DNA from: Paenibacillus sp. D2_2
Lineage (GTDB): Bacteria; Bacillota; Bacilli; Paenibacillales; Paenibacillaceae
NCBI RefSeq assembly: GCF_031199965.1
Contig: NZ_CP133605.1
Span: 4,248,501-4,312,500 of the forward strand
Direction: 5' to 3'
Length of the DNA: 64,000 bases
Shown here: positions 19,940 to 27,932 of the stretch, piece by piece
Numbering within the stretch: the stretch's first letter is position 1
How the letters are laid out: the number at the start of each line of letters is the position of its first letter
Notes under the pieces: generated by a model
The model's database searches: none
The model's input: the letters and a program-made list of their open reading frames with translations, nothing else
What the model was told of the DNA's origin: nothing
Made by a program: the position numbers and the translations under genes

Positions 19940-20145
19940 ATATTTAATTTGCTGTCAAAAGCAGCGACAAGATTGAGTATAGCAAAAAACAATAATCATG
20001 GCAAGAAGTTTTTATTTTTTTATTATCTATTTTTAAGTCTGCTAGATACTAGGAAATAAATGCCGCCGTTCAACCTAGAAGACGGTAGATTTTATCGTTA
20101 CTTCGCCAGTCGCGCGCATTAAAACTCTGTTTAGCTCCTATGCGT

Positions 20146-20335
20146 TGAAAATTCCTGCGGAAGTGCAGTTTTTTGATAGACTAAAATCCTATAAACCAGG
20201 AATTCCTGCACAAATGCAGTTTTTTTATATTAAAAAGCTCGATTTCAATGTTCTGACCGAAAATTCCTGCATATTTGCAGGAACTTGGATAGAATCAGCA
20301 AATCTGCAGCTTAAAAACTGCATTTTTGCATTTTT
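20146..20335 (+). repeat. Four-unit CTGC/GCAG mini-hairpin repeat
   Basis: Units at 20150, 20201, 20262 and 20302, spaced 40-60 nt. The first three read AATTCCTGC-six bases-TGCAG, the first two followed by a run of Ts and the third by GAACTT; the fourth is a degenerate CTGCAG...AACTGCA version. AT-rich spacers differ. There is no gene in 19940-20502 apart from this array and the tRNA terminator at its end. Confidence 0.7.
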
Positions 20336-20451
20336 TAGTGTGCTTACTGTCTTTAAGTATCCTCTAGCAGTCGTTACACCTACCAGTGGCATGCACTATA
20401 CTATCACTGGCATGCAGCGAAACACCGTTCTTAAGCGCTCCCCACAAACAG

Positions 20452-20483
20452 AAAAAAACTCCCGACGCATACGCGCGGGAGCT
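20452..20483 (-). terminator. Terminator after tRNA-Ser
   Basis: Minus-strand CTCCCGCGCGTATGCGTCGGGAG followed by seven Ts. It separates tRNA-Asn/Ser from tRNA-Glu/Leu, so the four genes may form two transcripts or be partly attenuated. Confidence 0.85.
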
Positions 20484-20502
20484 TCTTGACGTTGTATTCC
20501 AA

Positions 20503-20589
20503 CGGAGAGAGGGATTCGAACCCTCGCACCGCTTACGCAGTCTAACCCCTTAGCAGAGGGTCCCCTTATAGCCACTTGGGTATCTCTCC
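20503..20589 (-). tRNA. tRNA-Ser(GCT), 3' acceptor strand two bases short
   Basis: Class II tRNA with anticodon stem ACCCT/GGGGT around CTGCTAA (GCT), long variable arm and T-loop TTCGAAT. After the T-loop the sequence is CCCTCTCTCC-G, ten bases where 5 + 7 are required to pair with GAGGG and GGAGAGA. A TC dinucleotide appears to be missing from a TC repeat. Discriminator G; no encoded CCA. Confidence 0.9.
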
Positions 20590-20596
20590 AAGAAAA

Positions 20597-20671
20597 TGGC
20601 TCCCGAACAGGACTCGAACCTGTGACAACTCGATTAACAGTCGAGTGCTCTACCAACTGAGCTATCAGGGA
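20597..20671 (-). tRNA. tRNA-Asn(GTT), acceptor one base short
   Basis: D-arm AGCTCAGTTGGTAGAGCA, anticodon loop CTGTTAA (GTT), T-arm ACAGG-TTCGAGT-CCTGT, encoded CCA. The 3' acceptor strand is TCGGGA, six bases against TCCCTGA; TCGGGGA would pair throughout. So one G is missing (three Cs at 20602-20604 on plus). Confidence 0.92.
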
Positions 20672-20698
20672 ACATTAACAACTATCAGAATAGAACTA

Positions 20699-20727
20699 AT
20701 TTTATTACGCTTTCATCAGAAAGTCAA
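20699..20727 (-). promoter_or_regulatory. Strong promoter of the tRNA-Asn transcript
   Basis: TTGACT, 17-nt spacer, TAAAAT on the minus strand. The -35 box is only 2 bp from the end of MITE copy C (20730). Confidence 0.85.
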
Positions 20728-20729
20728 GA

Positions 20730-20914
20730 TATAAGAGGTTGTTCAAAAAGTCCGCTTTTGATCACGAATTGAATCAAGAAGTATCTGGACATCGAATCTT
20801 GAATTCAGCCGGACCTTCCGGTGCTCACGTAGGTTTTGCCTACGCTCCGCTCCTCAGTCCCTAGCTTCATCCAACCTTCTCGGTGCTGAAAAGCCTCTTT
20901 TGAACACGCATTAC
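20730..20914 (-). repeat. MITE-like repeat copy C
   Basis: 185-bp copy in reverse orientation relative to B and D. Right end TATAAGAGGTTGTTCAAAAA at 20730; core TCCGGCTGAATTCAAGATTC and CAGCACCGAGAAGGTTGG readable on the minus strand; left end near 20914. It lies between the tRNA promoter and the MFS promoter. Confidence 0.88.
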
Positions 20915-20965
20915 AAGAAGCGGACAAGCTAGGCAAAAAAAATTCAAAAAAATCTCACTTTCCTC

Positions 20966-20993
20966 TTGCCAAATTCCAAATCGTGGATATAAT
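20966..20993 (+). promoter_or_regulatory. Promoter of the MFS gene with AT-rich dyad downstream
   Basis: TTGCCA (20966-20971), 16-nt spacer, TATAAT (20988-20993). Two copies of AAAATATTTT follow near 21006-21016 and 21042-21052 before the start, a plausible operator for the ArsR-like regulator at 22453. Confidence 0.6.
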
Positions 20994-21062
20994 GATATCA
21001 ACGTCAAAATATTTTTAATGTTAAATAAAACTGAATGAGTAAAATATTTTACCGAGAGGAAG

Positions 21063-22355
21063 ATGTCTATGTCAGAAGCTATGCCTAAAGCCATGACTGA
21101 AGGTGCCTTAAGTAAAGAAAAGAAGCTCTCCAGTCTATTTGCTTTCAAATCATTTATTTACTTGCTCCTTGCCCGAGTTATATCCCACTTCGGCGATTCA
21201 ATCGACGCGATTGCTTACAGCTGGATGGTCTATAAACTCACGGGATCAGAAATCATGATGGGAACTTTATTCGCTCTTAATTATGTACCAGGGATATTAT
21301 TAAATTTCTTCTCAGGAGCTCTGGTGGATCGTTGGTCGAAGCGAAAAGTCCTCCTTGTCACTTATTCACTACGCGGCTCACTTGTCATTTTCACAGCGCT
21401 ACTGTATTGGTTGGGGTGGTTACTGCCTTGGCATCTGTATGTTATAACCCTCTTCATCGCCACCATTGAATGCTTCTCTTATCCCGCTGAAATGGCACTG
21501 GTTCCAAATCTGCTGCCCAAAGAAAAATTGCTGAGCGCCAACTCTATCAGCACTTCCGCAACAAGAACGGCCGAACTGGCCGGGCTCGCAATTGCAGGTG
21601 GTATTATTGCTTTTCTAGGGATTTCCGGAGCGATACTCATCAACGGAATCACCTTCTTCGCTGCTACTACACTTATAGTATTTATCCGCACTCATGAAGA
21701 AAAAACAGCCTCACCTGATAAAAACGAATCAACAGAGCCCCAATCTTTTTTCAAAGATGTCAAAATCGGATTAAAGTTCCTAGCTTCGAATCGTCTCATC
21801 ATCACAATAGTTATAGCGGCCGCTTACGTAAATCTATGTCTTGCCCCTTATAATGTTCTGACTCCAGTGTATGTGGCAGAGATTCTTAAATCCGGTCCGC
21901 AAGGACTCAGCATGCTCGGAATTGGTCTGATCAGTGGCATGATCGTGAGTTCATTATGGATCAGTCGGAAAGGTAGCAAATTCAAAAAGTGTCAGCTTAT
22001 TCTGATAGGCTATATGATGTTAGGGCTAAGTTATGCACTGTTATACTTACCTACCTTAGTCCATATAAATTCAATCTATTTAGCGATTATAATCACTTTT
22101 TGTATGGGTCTTTCAGTTTCACTTGTCAGCACCCCATCGTCCACTTATTTTATGGAGACGGTACCGAAGGAACTGCTCGGAAGAGTCGGTGCCATTTACG
22201 GCATGGTTTGCACGATTGCAGTACCGATTGGAGGTTCTTTAGCAGGCATTCTGGGAGGATGGATAAAGGTAGATATATTATTCCTTATTTTCGGGTTATT
22301 GATGATTCTGCCGTTCTTCTACTTATTGAGTCAGAAGAGCTTCCGGCAAATTTAA
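21063..22355 (+). CDS. MFS exporter (macrolide-efflux-like)
   Basis: 430 residues, twelve hydrophobic helices, intact. It resembles the MefA/YxaM-type drug-efflux branch: SHFGDSIDAIAYSWMVYKLTGS near residue 40, LVDRWSKRKVLL as the loop 2-3 motif A, and a central polar loop near residues 215-235. Start ATG 21063 or 21069 behind GAGAGG. The downstream ArsR-like gene suggests substrate-responsive control. The substrate cannot be read from sequence. Confidence 0.85.
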   Translation: MSMSEAMPKAMTEGALSKEKKLSSLFAFKSFIYLLLARVISHFGDSIDAIAYSWMVYKLTGSEIMMGTLFALNYVPGILLNFFSGALVDRWSKRKVLLVTYSLRGSLVIFTALLYWLGWLLPWHLYVITLFIATIECFSYPAEMALVPNLLPKEKLLSANSISTSATRTAELAGLAIAGGIIAFLGISGAILINGITFFAATTLIVFIRTHEEKTASPDKNESTEPQSFFKDVKIGLKFLASNRLIITIVIAAAYVNLCLAPYNVLTPVYVAEILKSGPQGLSMLGIGLISGMIVSSLWISRKGSKFKKCQLILIGYMMLGLSYALLYLPTLVHINSIYLAIIITFCMGLSVSLVSTPSSTYFMETVPKELLGRVGAIYGMVCTIAVPIGGSLAGILGGWIKVDILFLIFGLLMILPFFYLLSQKSFRQI

Positions 22356-22452
22356 GAGAGCTATCCTGTCTTGTGCTTTCCCTTACATGAGTTATACTAA
22401 ATAAAGCAGCAAATGCAGCAAATTCAATGCATAATGATTCGGGAGGCACGCC

Positions 22453-23100
22453 GTGAAGAAGGAACTCAAACTCAAAACATTGGAAGAGGTCCGGATTTAT
22501 TCCGATCCCTATCGCATTCAAATCATGAATGAATTTCAAAATTTCAATCGGCCTGCAACTATAAAAGAGGTAGCCGATGCTCTTCAGGAAGTGCCCGCCA
22601 AAGTGTATTATCACGCCAAGAAACTGGAAAGCATCGGTATGCTGCAATTAGTTGACACCAAACTGATCAATGGGATCACGGCTAAATATTATGAACCCTT
22701 TAAGGGGCAAGTCATCATTAACAAAAGTGGAGCCGATGAGAAGATACAGCAGGTCTTTCAATCCGAAACCGAGAAGCTCATCTCGAACTTATATGACGAA
22801 AATAAAAAGCGCTTCTTGCAAGTTTCCACCACCGGCAGACCGAAGGGGAATCTTACAAATACAAATGTTTATTTAACGGAGCAGGAAGTTGAAGCGTTAT
22901 TCGTGATGATCAACGAGTTCTGTGAACAACATGACAAATCTTCCGGTGAGGATGATCGTGAGCGGTTCGAAATGTTCTTCACCCTTTTCACAATGCGGAA
23001 ACAAAGTCCAAATAAAAAGAACCATCTTCTCCATAATAGGAACGATGGTTCTTATGTTTATTCCTGTTCAATTGCTCCAGCTTGCTCTTCGTCCGTCTAG
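22453..23100 (+). CDS. ArsR-like winged-helix regulator, probable C-terminal frameshift
   Basis: GTG start behind GGGAGG. N-terminal winged helix (residues ~8-75: YSDPYRIQIMNEFQNF ... VADALQEVPAKVYYHAKKLESIGML) of ArsR type, then an effector region. As written it reads to 23100, passing through a strong hairpin (AAGAACCATC/GATGGTTCTT, 23017-23056). One added A near 23000 would instead end it at TAA 23013-23015 (...MRKTKSK), just before the hairpin, which would then be its terminator. I favour the shorter version. Likely regulates the adjacent MFS exporter. Confidence 0.7.
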   Translation: MKKELKLKTLEEVRIYSDPYRIQIMNEFQNFNRPATIKEVADALQEVPAKVYYHAKKLESIGMLQLVDTKLINGITAKYYEPFKGQVIINKSGADEKIQQVFQSETEKLISNLYDENKKRFLQVSTTGRPKGNLTNTNVYLTEQEVEALFVMINEFCEQHDKSSGEDDRERFEMFFTLFTMRKQSPNKKNHLLHNRNDGSYVYSCSIAPACSSSV

Positions 23101-23203
23101 TTCTCATATCCACGAGAGCAAACTGACTCCGTTCCATCTCCGGATTACGTTTTCCTTCCCTTTCGCATTTTTGTCGGAATTTCTTCGCCTTCAATGTCGC
23201 CAT
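22988..23203 (-). CDS. Small basic hypothetical protein
   Basis: 71 residues, rich in Lys/Arg (MATLKAKKFRQKCEREGKRN). I recall similar unnamed small proteins in Paenibacillus but know no function. Convergent with and overlapping the 3' end of the regulator gene; the shared hairpin falls inside its last codons. Coding status rests on length and basic composition only. Confidence 0.5.
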   Translation of the reverse strand: MATLKAKKFRQKCEREGKRNPEMERSQFALVDMRTRRTKSKLEQLNRNKHKNHRSYYGEDGSFYLDFVSAL

Positions 23204-23259
23204 ACAAATATCACTCCTCCTGCTAATATGCCTTCAGTATAACATATAAAATTATATTC

Positions 23260-23721
23260 CTATATCGTATGCAGCTTCAAAGCACCTGAACATTTTCCGC
23301 AGCGATATCGTGCAGGATCTACCTTCCGTTTACGCATATATTCCATCCCGCAGCGGGCACAGATTAATTTATACCGATAAGGCAAGCTTCTCCGATTCGC
23401 GCTCCCCGGAAGTGACTGGCAATAACGGCTTCCATCAACCTTTTGCAGCAGAGCTTTGAACTCAGGATCGCGATGGCGGTAACCCCGTCCTGACAAGTGA
23501 AGATGATAATGGCACAGCTCGTGCTTGATAATCTTCTCTACCTCTTCCTTACCGTAGGTATGCAATTGTGCCGGATTGATTTCAATGTTATGGCTCTTCA
23601 GAAAATAGCGCCCTCCTGTCGTTCTCAGACGCCGATTGAAAGAAGCCTTATGACGAAAAGGAACGCCAAAGCTGTGCAATGAAATCGCCTCGATCCAGGC
23701 CTGAAGCTGAGTATCGTCCAT
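23260..23721 (-). CDS. SprT-like metalloprotease-fold protein
   Basis: 153 residues, intact. Zincin motif HELCHYHLH near residue 67 (HExxH) with a later His, and a C-terminal zinc ribbon with C-A-R-C-G and C-G-K-C pairs. This is the SprT-like family layout (B. subtilis YdcK). In eukaryotes relatives act on DNA-protein crosslinks; the bacterial function is not established. Faces the ArsR/MFS pair and has no obvious operon partner. Confidence 0.9.
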   Translation of the reverse strand: MDDTQLQAWIEAISLHSFGVPFRHKASFNRRLRTTGGRYFLKSHNIEINPAQLHTYGKEEVEKIIKHELCHYHLHLSGRGYRHRDPEFKALLQKVDGSRYCQSLPGSANRRSLPYRYKLICARCGMEYMRKRKVDPARYRCGKCSGALKLHTI

Positions 23722-23876
23722 AGTTGCAGTTTCTCCTCTTACTTAATTAATCCATCCGATTCTATCATACCACGGCCAACATTACTGCCTTTATGCTGCC
23801 GATTGTACTTGAATTTTAACTTCTTCTTACGCTACACTGTCAAGTAGTAATGACAGGACAAAGGAGATTATTTGTG

Positions 23877-24227
23877 ATGCCTTCGATGAGATATGTTATT
23901 TTACAGCAAAATGCAGATTTAAAGTTTGTTGAAATGCCTGAAGAATATGCCTATCAGCTTAGCGCACTTAATTTGCGTTTGAACAAGGAAATCGCCAAGC
24001 TTACCGCCGCTAATGTTCCAAGCTTGCCGCTAGCCATCGCGGAATGCGACCGCTTGGATCTGCTGCAACCATCCTTACATATCACCAGTGGAATCGATTA
24101 TATCAATGAATTGGAATCCGTCTTTGCAGCAATTCAAGAGGAGAACTATCCTCTCATCTCCTTGCTTACGGAAATTCGCGCATTACAGGCACAGCTCGAA
24201 CAATGGTACGAGGAAGAAGCTTTTTGA
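23877..24227 (+). CDS. Hypothetical protein, stop codon at a MITE junction
   Basis: 116 residues from ATG 23877 behind AAAGGAG; an in-frame ATG at 23850 lacks a ribosome site. Acidic, helical, no recognised domain (ILQQNADLKFVEMPEEYAYQ at the start). The final codons GAA GCT TTT TGA ACT TCC TCT match the MITE right end CTTTTTGAACTACCTCT, so the stop codon appears to be supplied by repeat sequence and the native C-terminus may be lost. Confidence 0.65.
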   Translation: MPSMRYVILQQNADLKFVEMPEEYAYQLSALNLRLNKEIAKLTAANVPSLPLAIAECDRLDLLQPSLHITSGIDYINELESVFAAIQEENYPLISLLTEIRALQAQLEQWYEEEAF

Positions 24228-24235
24228 ACTTCCTC

Positions 24236-24536
24236 TTGAAATACTTGTTCAAAAAGATCGGTTTTCAGCACCGAGAAGGTTGGATGAAGCTAGGGGCTGA
24301 GGAGCGAAGCGTACGTTTTGGGTACGTGAGCACCGGAAGGCCCGGCTGAATTCAAGATTCGAATGTCGAATCCACTCCCTGATTCACTTCGTGTTAGATA
24401 TAGAATTTATAAGTTATCAACGAAGTTGATGAAATTCTATATCGCAAGAAAACCTACCTTTGTATCGCGGTCGCTCATCCTTGAATTACTTCGATAGGTT
24501 TTCTTATCAAAAGCGGACTTTTTGAACTACCTCTAA
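24236..24536 (+). repeat. MITE-like repeat copy D with a 112-bp internal insertion
   Basis: Same ends and core as copies B, C and E. Relative to them, about 24394-24505 is extra DNA holding two hairpins: ATATAGAATT/AATTCTATAT (24398-24443 region) and AAGAAAACCTA/TAGGTTTTCTT (24448-24505 region). A right-end-like sequence also abuts the left edge (24219-24235). Confidence 0.85.
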
Positions 24537-24609
24537 GTTGAGGACCTGCACTTTTTCTGGCATTCCCCATATGCTAAACGTACTAAGAATGCCGGAGGAG
24601 GAGATATCA

Positions 24610-24759
24610 TTGCCAACTTGGCTAAGTAATCAGATCATGCGTGCCTTCCACAATCGGGACCGCCGTCAGATACGGTTGCTCAATGATTGCTGGTTCTTCT
24701 ACTATAACCATCAGGGACCTAATACGAGCTCGAATCATCTACATCGTTCCAAATCATAG
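24610..24759 (+). CDS. cmpA: Cortex morphogenetic protein CmpA
   Basis: Start TTG at 24610, 6 nt after GGAGGAGG, giving 49 residues. The core LPTWLSNQIMRAFHNRDRRQ followed by IRLLNDCWFFYY matches the short CmpA family (37 residues in B. subtilis), a sporulation protein that with ClpXP and SpoIVA controls cortex assembly. The C-terminal tail here is about a dozen residues longer. Followed by a good terminator. Marks the genome as a spore former. Confidence 0.88.
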   Translation: MPTWLSNQIMRAFHNRDRRQIRLLNDCWFFYYNHQGPNTSSNHLHRSKS

Positions 24760-24771
24760 TTACTAGAGTGA

Positions 24772-24799
24772 AGGGCAGAATTGTTTCTGCCCTTTTTTA
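24772..24799 (+). terminator. cmpA terminator
   Basis: AGGGCAGAA-TTG-TTTCTGCCCT followed by six Ts. Confidence 0.92.
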
Positions 24800-25040
24800 T
24801 TAAATCATATATGAAATATCAATACATATTGCATCACAATGGAACTAAAACGGCACAATTCTGCAAGGTAGTAAACGATAAATTTGTGCCGCCCTATCTC
24901 TCCCCCTTTGGCGTCACTCATTTTTCGGTGCCTCGTGCGTGCCTCGCCCGTCCCCACTCTTGCTCCCAGCGACTTCCCACCTGTCAATTCGCTGCATAAA
25001 GATCATCATCTGCACAGCAGCCAGATAGTTGCCCTCAAAC

Positions 25041-25228
25041 TCTAACGGTTGTGACAACGCTTATTTAACACAAAATGCCCTGATTCAGATTATAACGGTT
25101 ACGGGCGAGCTTATTTGGCTGTTTTTCACAGAAAACTCTCCATATTTGCCCAAATAACGTCAACCACAACCGTTAGAATTGCAACATCGATTATTTCCCT
25201 GTAATAACCTCTGTTACAACCGTAAGAA
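25041..25228 (+). repeat. Inverted cluster of four AACGGTTGT repeats
   Basis: Two forward units (TCTAACGGTTGTGACAACGC at 25041; TATAACGGTTACGGGCGAGC at 25091), each followed by TTATTT, face two reverse units (25148-25178 and 25188-25228). The inner pair can form a long stem (CTTATTTGGC / GCCCAAATAA). The gene-free stretch 24800-25411 holds nothing else I recognise. Confidence 0.75.
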
Positions 25229-25411
25229 CCTTATCGCTTCATATTCACTTTAACTTCGTGAGTCGATAGAGCGATATCGCTGTTTTCCGCTTTCCCCGTA
25301 CATCTCCAGATGTATCTGTCCGAGTAAAGATCAATACCGCGTAGGATTCAAGCTTCGTCAACCATTGATATTCTGTAATTAACTTAGAATATTAATGAGG
25401 TGGTATAAATA

Positions 25412-25867
25412 ATGGACAATTATACAAGTTATATCGTTATATTCCTTCTGATCCTTTGGCTGTCGGTAAGAGAAAAGACGGTGAAACCGAAAACCATGTG
25501 GATCATGCCGGCACTCTGGGCCTATATCATACTTCCCTCCATCCAGTGGCAGAATGTAGGCTTTACAACTCTCGCTTTATTTGCACTATGCTTGATAATT
25601 GGATTGGCGCTTGGCGTAATAAGAGGTAAACTGGAAAAAATGCGTTTTCGTCAAGATGGAAAGATTTCTATCCAAGGCTCGCTTTTCAGCATCCTTATTT
25701 TCGTAAGTGTATTGGTACTTCGGCTTACTCTCGAGTATTGGGGAAAAACGCATGCCCTCGTTAGTTTTGCAAATGCCCTATTGTTTATCTCACTCGGCTC
25801 CGTCAGTGCGCGCCGCTACATCATTTATCAGCGTTACCAAGCGATGCTGAATCGTCGCAGAGTTTAA
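25412..25867 (+). CDS. CcdC/DUF1453-like membrane protein
   Basis: 151 residues, four to five hydrophobic helices with a basic loop (VIRGKLEKMRFRQDGKISIQ) near residue 75 and a conserved-looking C-terminal SVSARRYIIYQRYQAMLNRR. It resembles the small CcdC-type proteins beside two-component systems in Bacillales. RBS GAGGTGG. Immediately upstream of the kinase/regulator pair, so probably co-expressed. Function unknown. Confidence 0.7.
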   Translation: MDNYTSYIVIFLLILWLSVREKTVKPKTMWIMPALWAYIILPSIQWQNVGFTTLALFALCLIIGLALGVIRGKLEKMRFRQDGKISIQGSLFSILIFVSVLVLRLTLEYWGKTHALVSFANALLFISLGSVSARRYIIYQRYQAMLNRRRV

Positions 25868-25939
25868 AGGATATTGGGTATAACAAAGACACGTTAGAAA
25901 AATCTTAAAAATCCGTAAGTGCTGTCAAGGAGGTGGATG

Positions 25940-27178
25940 ATGAACACAGGCGATACACCAAAACAACCCTCTGTATCCCTATTGCGACCTAGAACACTTC
26001 TGGTGAGCCTGCTGCTAGCCTTTCCTGTGATCCAAGACCTGCTACACGAACCGCTCCATAACGCTCTACCGGGCGCGCTATTAATCATCTATTGCATCTG
26101 TCTGCTCTGGTGGCCTACTGCCATACAGAAATATGGAATGGTTCTGGGTGCCGCCATTTTTGGCGTGATCTTCGCCTTTGCAGCTTGGCTAGGATTTGGC
26201 TTGAATGGGGCAATCGTTACTGTGTTTGCATTTTTGATCATCTGGGTGACATATAGATTGCCGACTGCGTATTCCGCAGGGTATACCGTAGTTACTGCTA
26301 TCATTGCTGCTAATATCTTATATTACGTCGAGCAGCATAGCTTCGAATCGCTGGTAACCTACACTTTAGCACTTGCAGCGATATATCTGATGTTATGGGG
26401 TAGCAGAACCAGAAAAGAAACGCGGCTCATGAAAGAACGCCATCACGAAGAACTAAAGGTCGCCCATCAACAACTCGAAAGTGCTTATGTACAGCTTCAT
26501 AAGGCACATCTGGAATTGGAAGAGGCCTCTGAACGATCGCTCCGTTATGCAGTTTTTGAAGAGCGAAGCCGCATTGCTGCAGATATCCATGATAGTATCG
26601 GTCACGGCTTGACCTCCGTAATCGTACAACTACAGGCACTTCCCTATATGGTCGAAGCTTCACCTGAAGAAGCCGGTTCAGCGCTGCGGAACGTCACTGA
26701 GATTGCACGCAGCTGCCTCCAAGATGTTAGATCCGTCGTTCATGAGATGGGGCTCTCCTATCAGATTTCCGGCCTTCATGAACTTCAGAAGCTGTCGCAC
26801 AACTTCAGCAAACAGAACGGGCTGCCTGTTTCTTTTGCCGCTGACATCCATGAAGAAGTCGCCCCTAACCAGATATATGTGTTGTATCGGATTCTGCAGG
26901 AAGCTTTGACCAATATTTCACGTCATGCGATGGCTTCAAGTGCCAGTGTATACCTTACGGAGGATAACGATTATATCATAATGATCATTCGAGATGACGG
27001 TCAGGCCCAGTCTGCCATTATACCTGGCTTTGGACTCACTGCCATGAAAGGACGATGCGATAAAGCCGGAGGCACCATGACCATTCAGCCTATACATCCG
27101 CATGGATTGGAACTCACTATACAGCTTCCACGATCTGTAAGCACAAAAAGCGAGGTGGTTAACATTGATGCAACCTGA
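25940..27178 (+). CDS. NarL-type sensor histidine kinase (DesK-like group)
   Basis: 412 residues from ATG 25940 (AAGGAGG 6 nt upstream). Five or six N-terminal helices (to about residue 150) with almost no extracytoplasmic loop, suggesting a membrane-embedded signal, then a coiled coil, the HisKA_3 phosphoacceptor RSRIAADIHDSIGHGLTSV near residue 212 and an ATPase domain (LYRILQEALTNISRHA; DDGQ; GFGLTAMKGR). Overlaps the response regulator start by 11 nt. Signal unknown. Confidence 0.9.
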   Translation: MNTGDTPKQPSVSLLRPRTLLVSLLLAFPVIQDLLHEPLHNALPGALLIIYCICLLWWPTAIQKYGMVLGAAIFGVIFAFAAWLGFGLNGAIVTVFAFLIIWVTYRLPTAYSAGYTVVTAIIAANILYYVEQHSFESLVTYTLALAAIYLMLWGSRTRKETRLMKERHHEELKVAHQQLESAYVQLHKAHLELEEASERSLRYAVFEERSRIAADIHDSIGHGLTSVIVQLQALPYMVEASPEEAGSALRNVTEIARSCLQDVRSVVHEMGLSYQISGLHELQKLSHNFSKQNGLPVSFAADIHEEVAPNQIYVLYRILQEALTNISRHAMASSASVYLTEDNDYIIMIIRDDGQAQSAIIPGFGLTAMKGRCDKAGGTMTIQPIHPHGLELTIQLPRSVSTKSEVVNIDAT

Positions 27179-27839
27179 ACGTATTCGTGTCCTGATCGCG
27201 GATGACCAGCCCCTTATTCGCAATGGGCTCGGGTTTATAATTAAAGTTCAAAAGGATATGGAGTGGTGCGGAGAGGCCAGCAACGGCCATGACGCCGTCA
27301 ATTTGGCCCTTAAGGAACGTCCTCATATCGTACTCATGGATGTGCAAATGCCCGAGTTGGACGGAATTGAGGCTACCCGCGAGCTAAAACGTCTGCTGCC
27401 TGATAGCAAGGTAATTATTCTGACCACCTTTGATCTGGAGGAATATGTATATGAGGGTATCCGCGCAGGTGCGGTTGGATATTTGCTGAAGGATGCCGAA
27501 CCGGAAGAACTACTGGGTTCGATCCGTGCTGCCAGCCGTGGTGAGGCGATATACCGCACCTCTGCAGCAGCCAAATTGATTACAGAAGCACTACACCAGT
27601 CCGCTCAAACCAAACAGCAATCAAATAGTCCACCCAATCTACCGGATCCATTAACCGAGCGGGAGCTTGAAGTACTCCAAGAGATGGCCTACGGGCTAAA
27701 AAATGAAGATATCGCCGCCAAGCTTCATATCAGTGAGAGCACCGTCAAAACACATGTTCACCGCATATTGCAAAAAATAGGTGCAGAAGACCGGACACAG
27801 GCGGTGGTCCTTGCTATTCGCAGCGGGTGGGTGACGTAG
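27168..27839 (+). CDS. NarL/LuxR-family response regulator
   Basis: 223 residues. Receiver domain with acidic pair VLIADDQ, phospho-Asp in VLMDVQMPE near residue 58, and Lys in LLKDAEPEE; C-terminal LuxR HTH (LTEREVLEVLQ-type start, GLKNEDIAAKLHISESTVKT) near residue 165. Partner of the kinase just upstream, by overlap. Targets are not evident; the upstream membrane gene or an unlinked exporter are candidates. Confidence 0.93.
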   Translation: MQPERIRVLIADDQPLIRNGLGFIIKVQKDMEWCGEASNGHDAVNLALKERPHIVLMDVQMPELDGIEATRELKRLLPDSKVIILTTFDLEEYVYEGIRAGAVGYLLKDAEPEELLGSIRAASRGEAIYRTSAAAKLITEALHQSAQTKQQSNSPPNLPDPLTERELEVLQEMAYGLKNEDIAAKLHISESTVKTHVHRILQKIGAEDRTQAVVLAIRSGWVT

Positions 27840-27847
27840 ACCTACAC

Positions 27848-27891
27848 GAAAAAAGACCTTCCTGATCAACAGGAATGGTCTTTTTTCGTCT
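27848..27891. terminator. Bidirectional terminator
   Basis: GAAAAAAGACCTTCCTG / CAGGAATGGTCTTTTTTC hairpin closing both the response regulator (plus) and tex (minus). Confidence 0.88.
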
Positions 27892-27932
27892 ATATACTCA
27901 CTATAGTTTAATCCTCTTTATAGCTGTACCGG

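Noticed and set aside
20146-25228. CRISPR array in the repeat-rich zones
   Set aside because: Units are short, degenerate and partly inverted, spacers are not uniform, and no cas genes are present.
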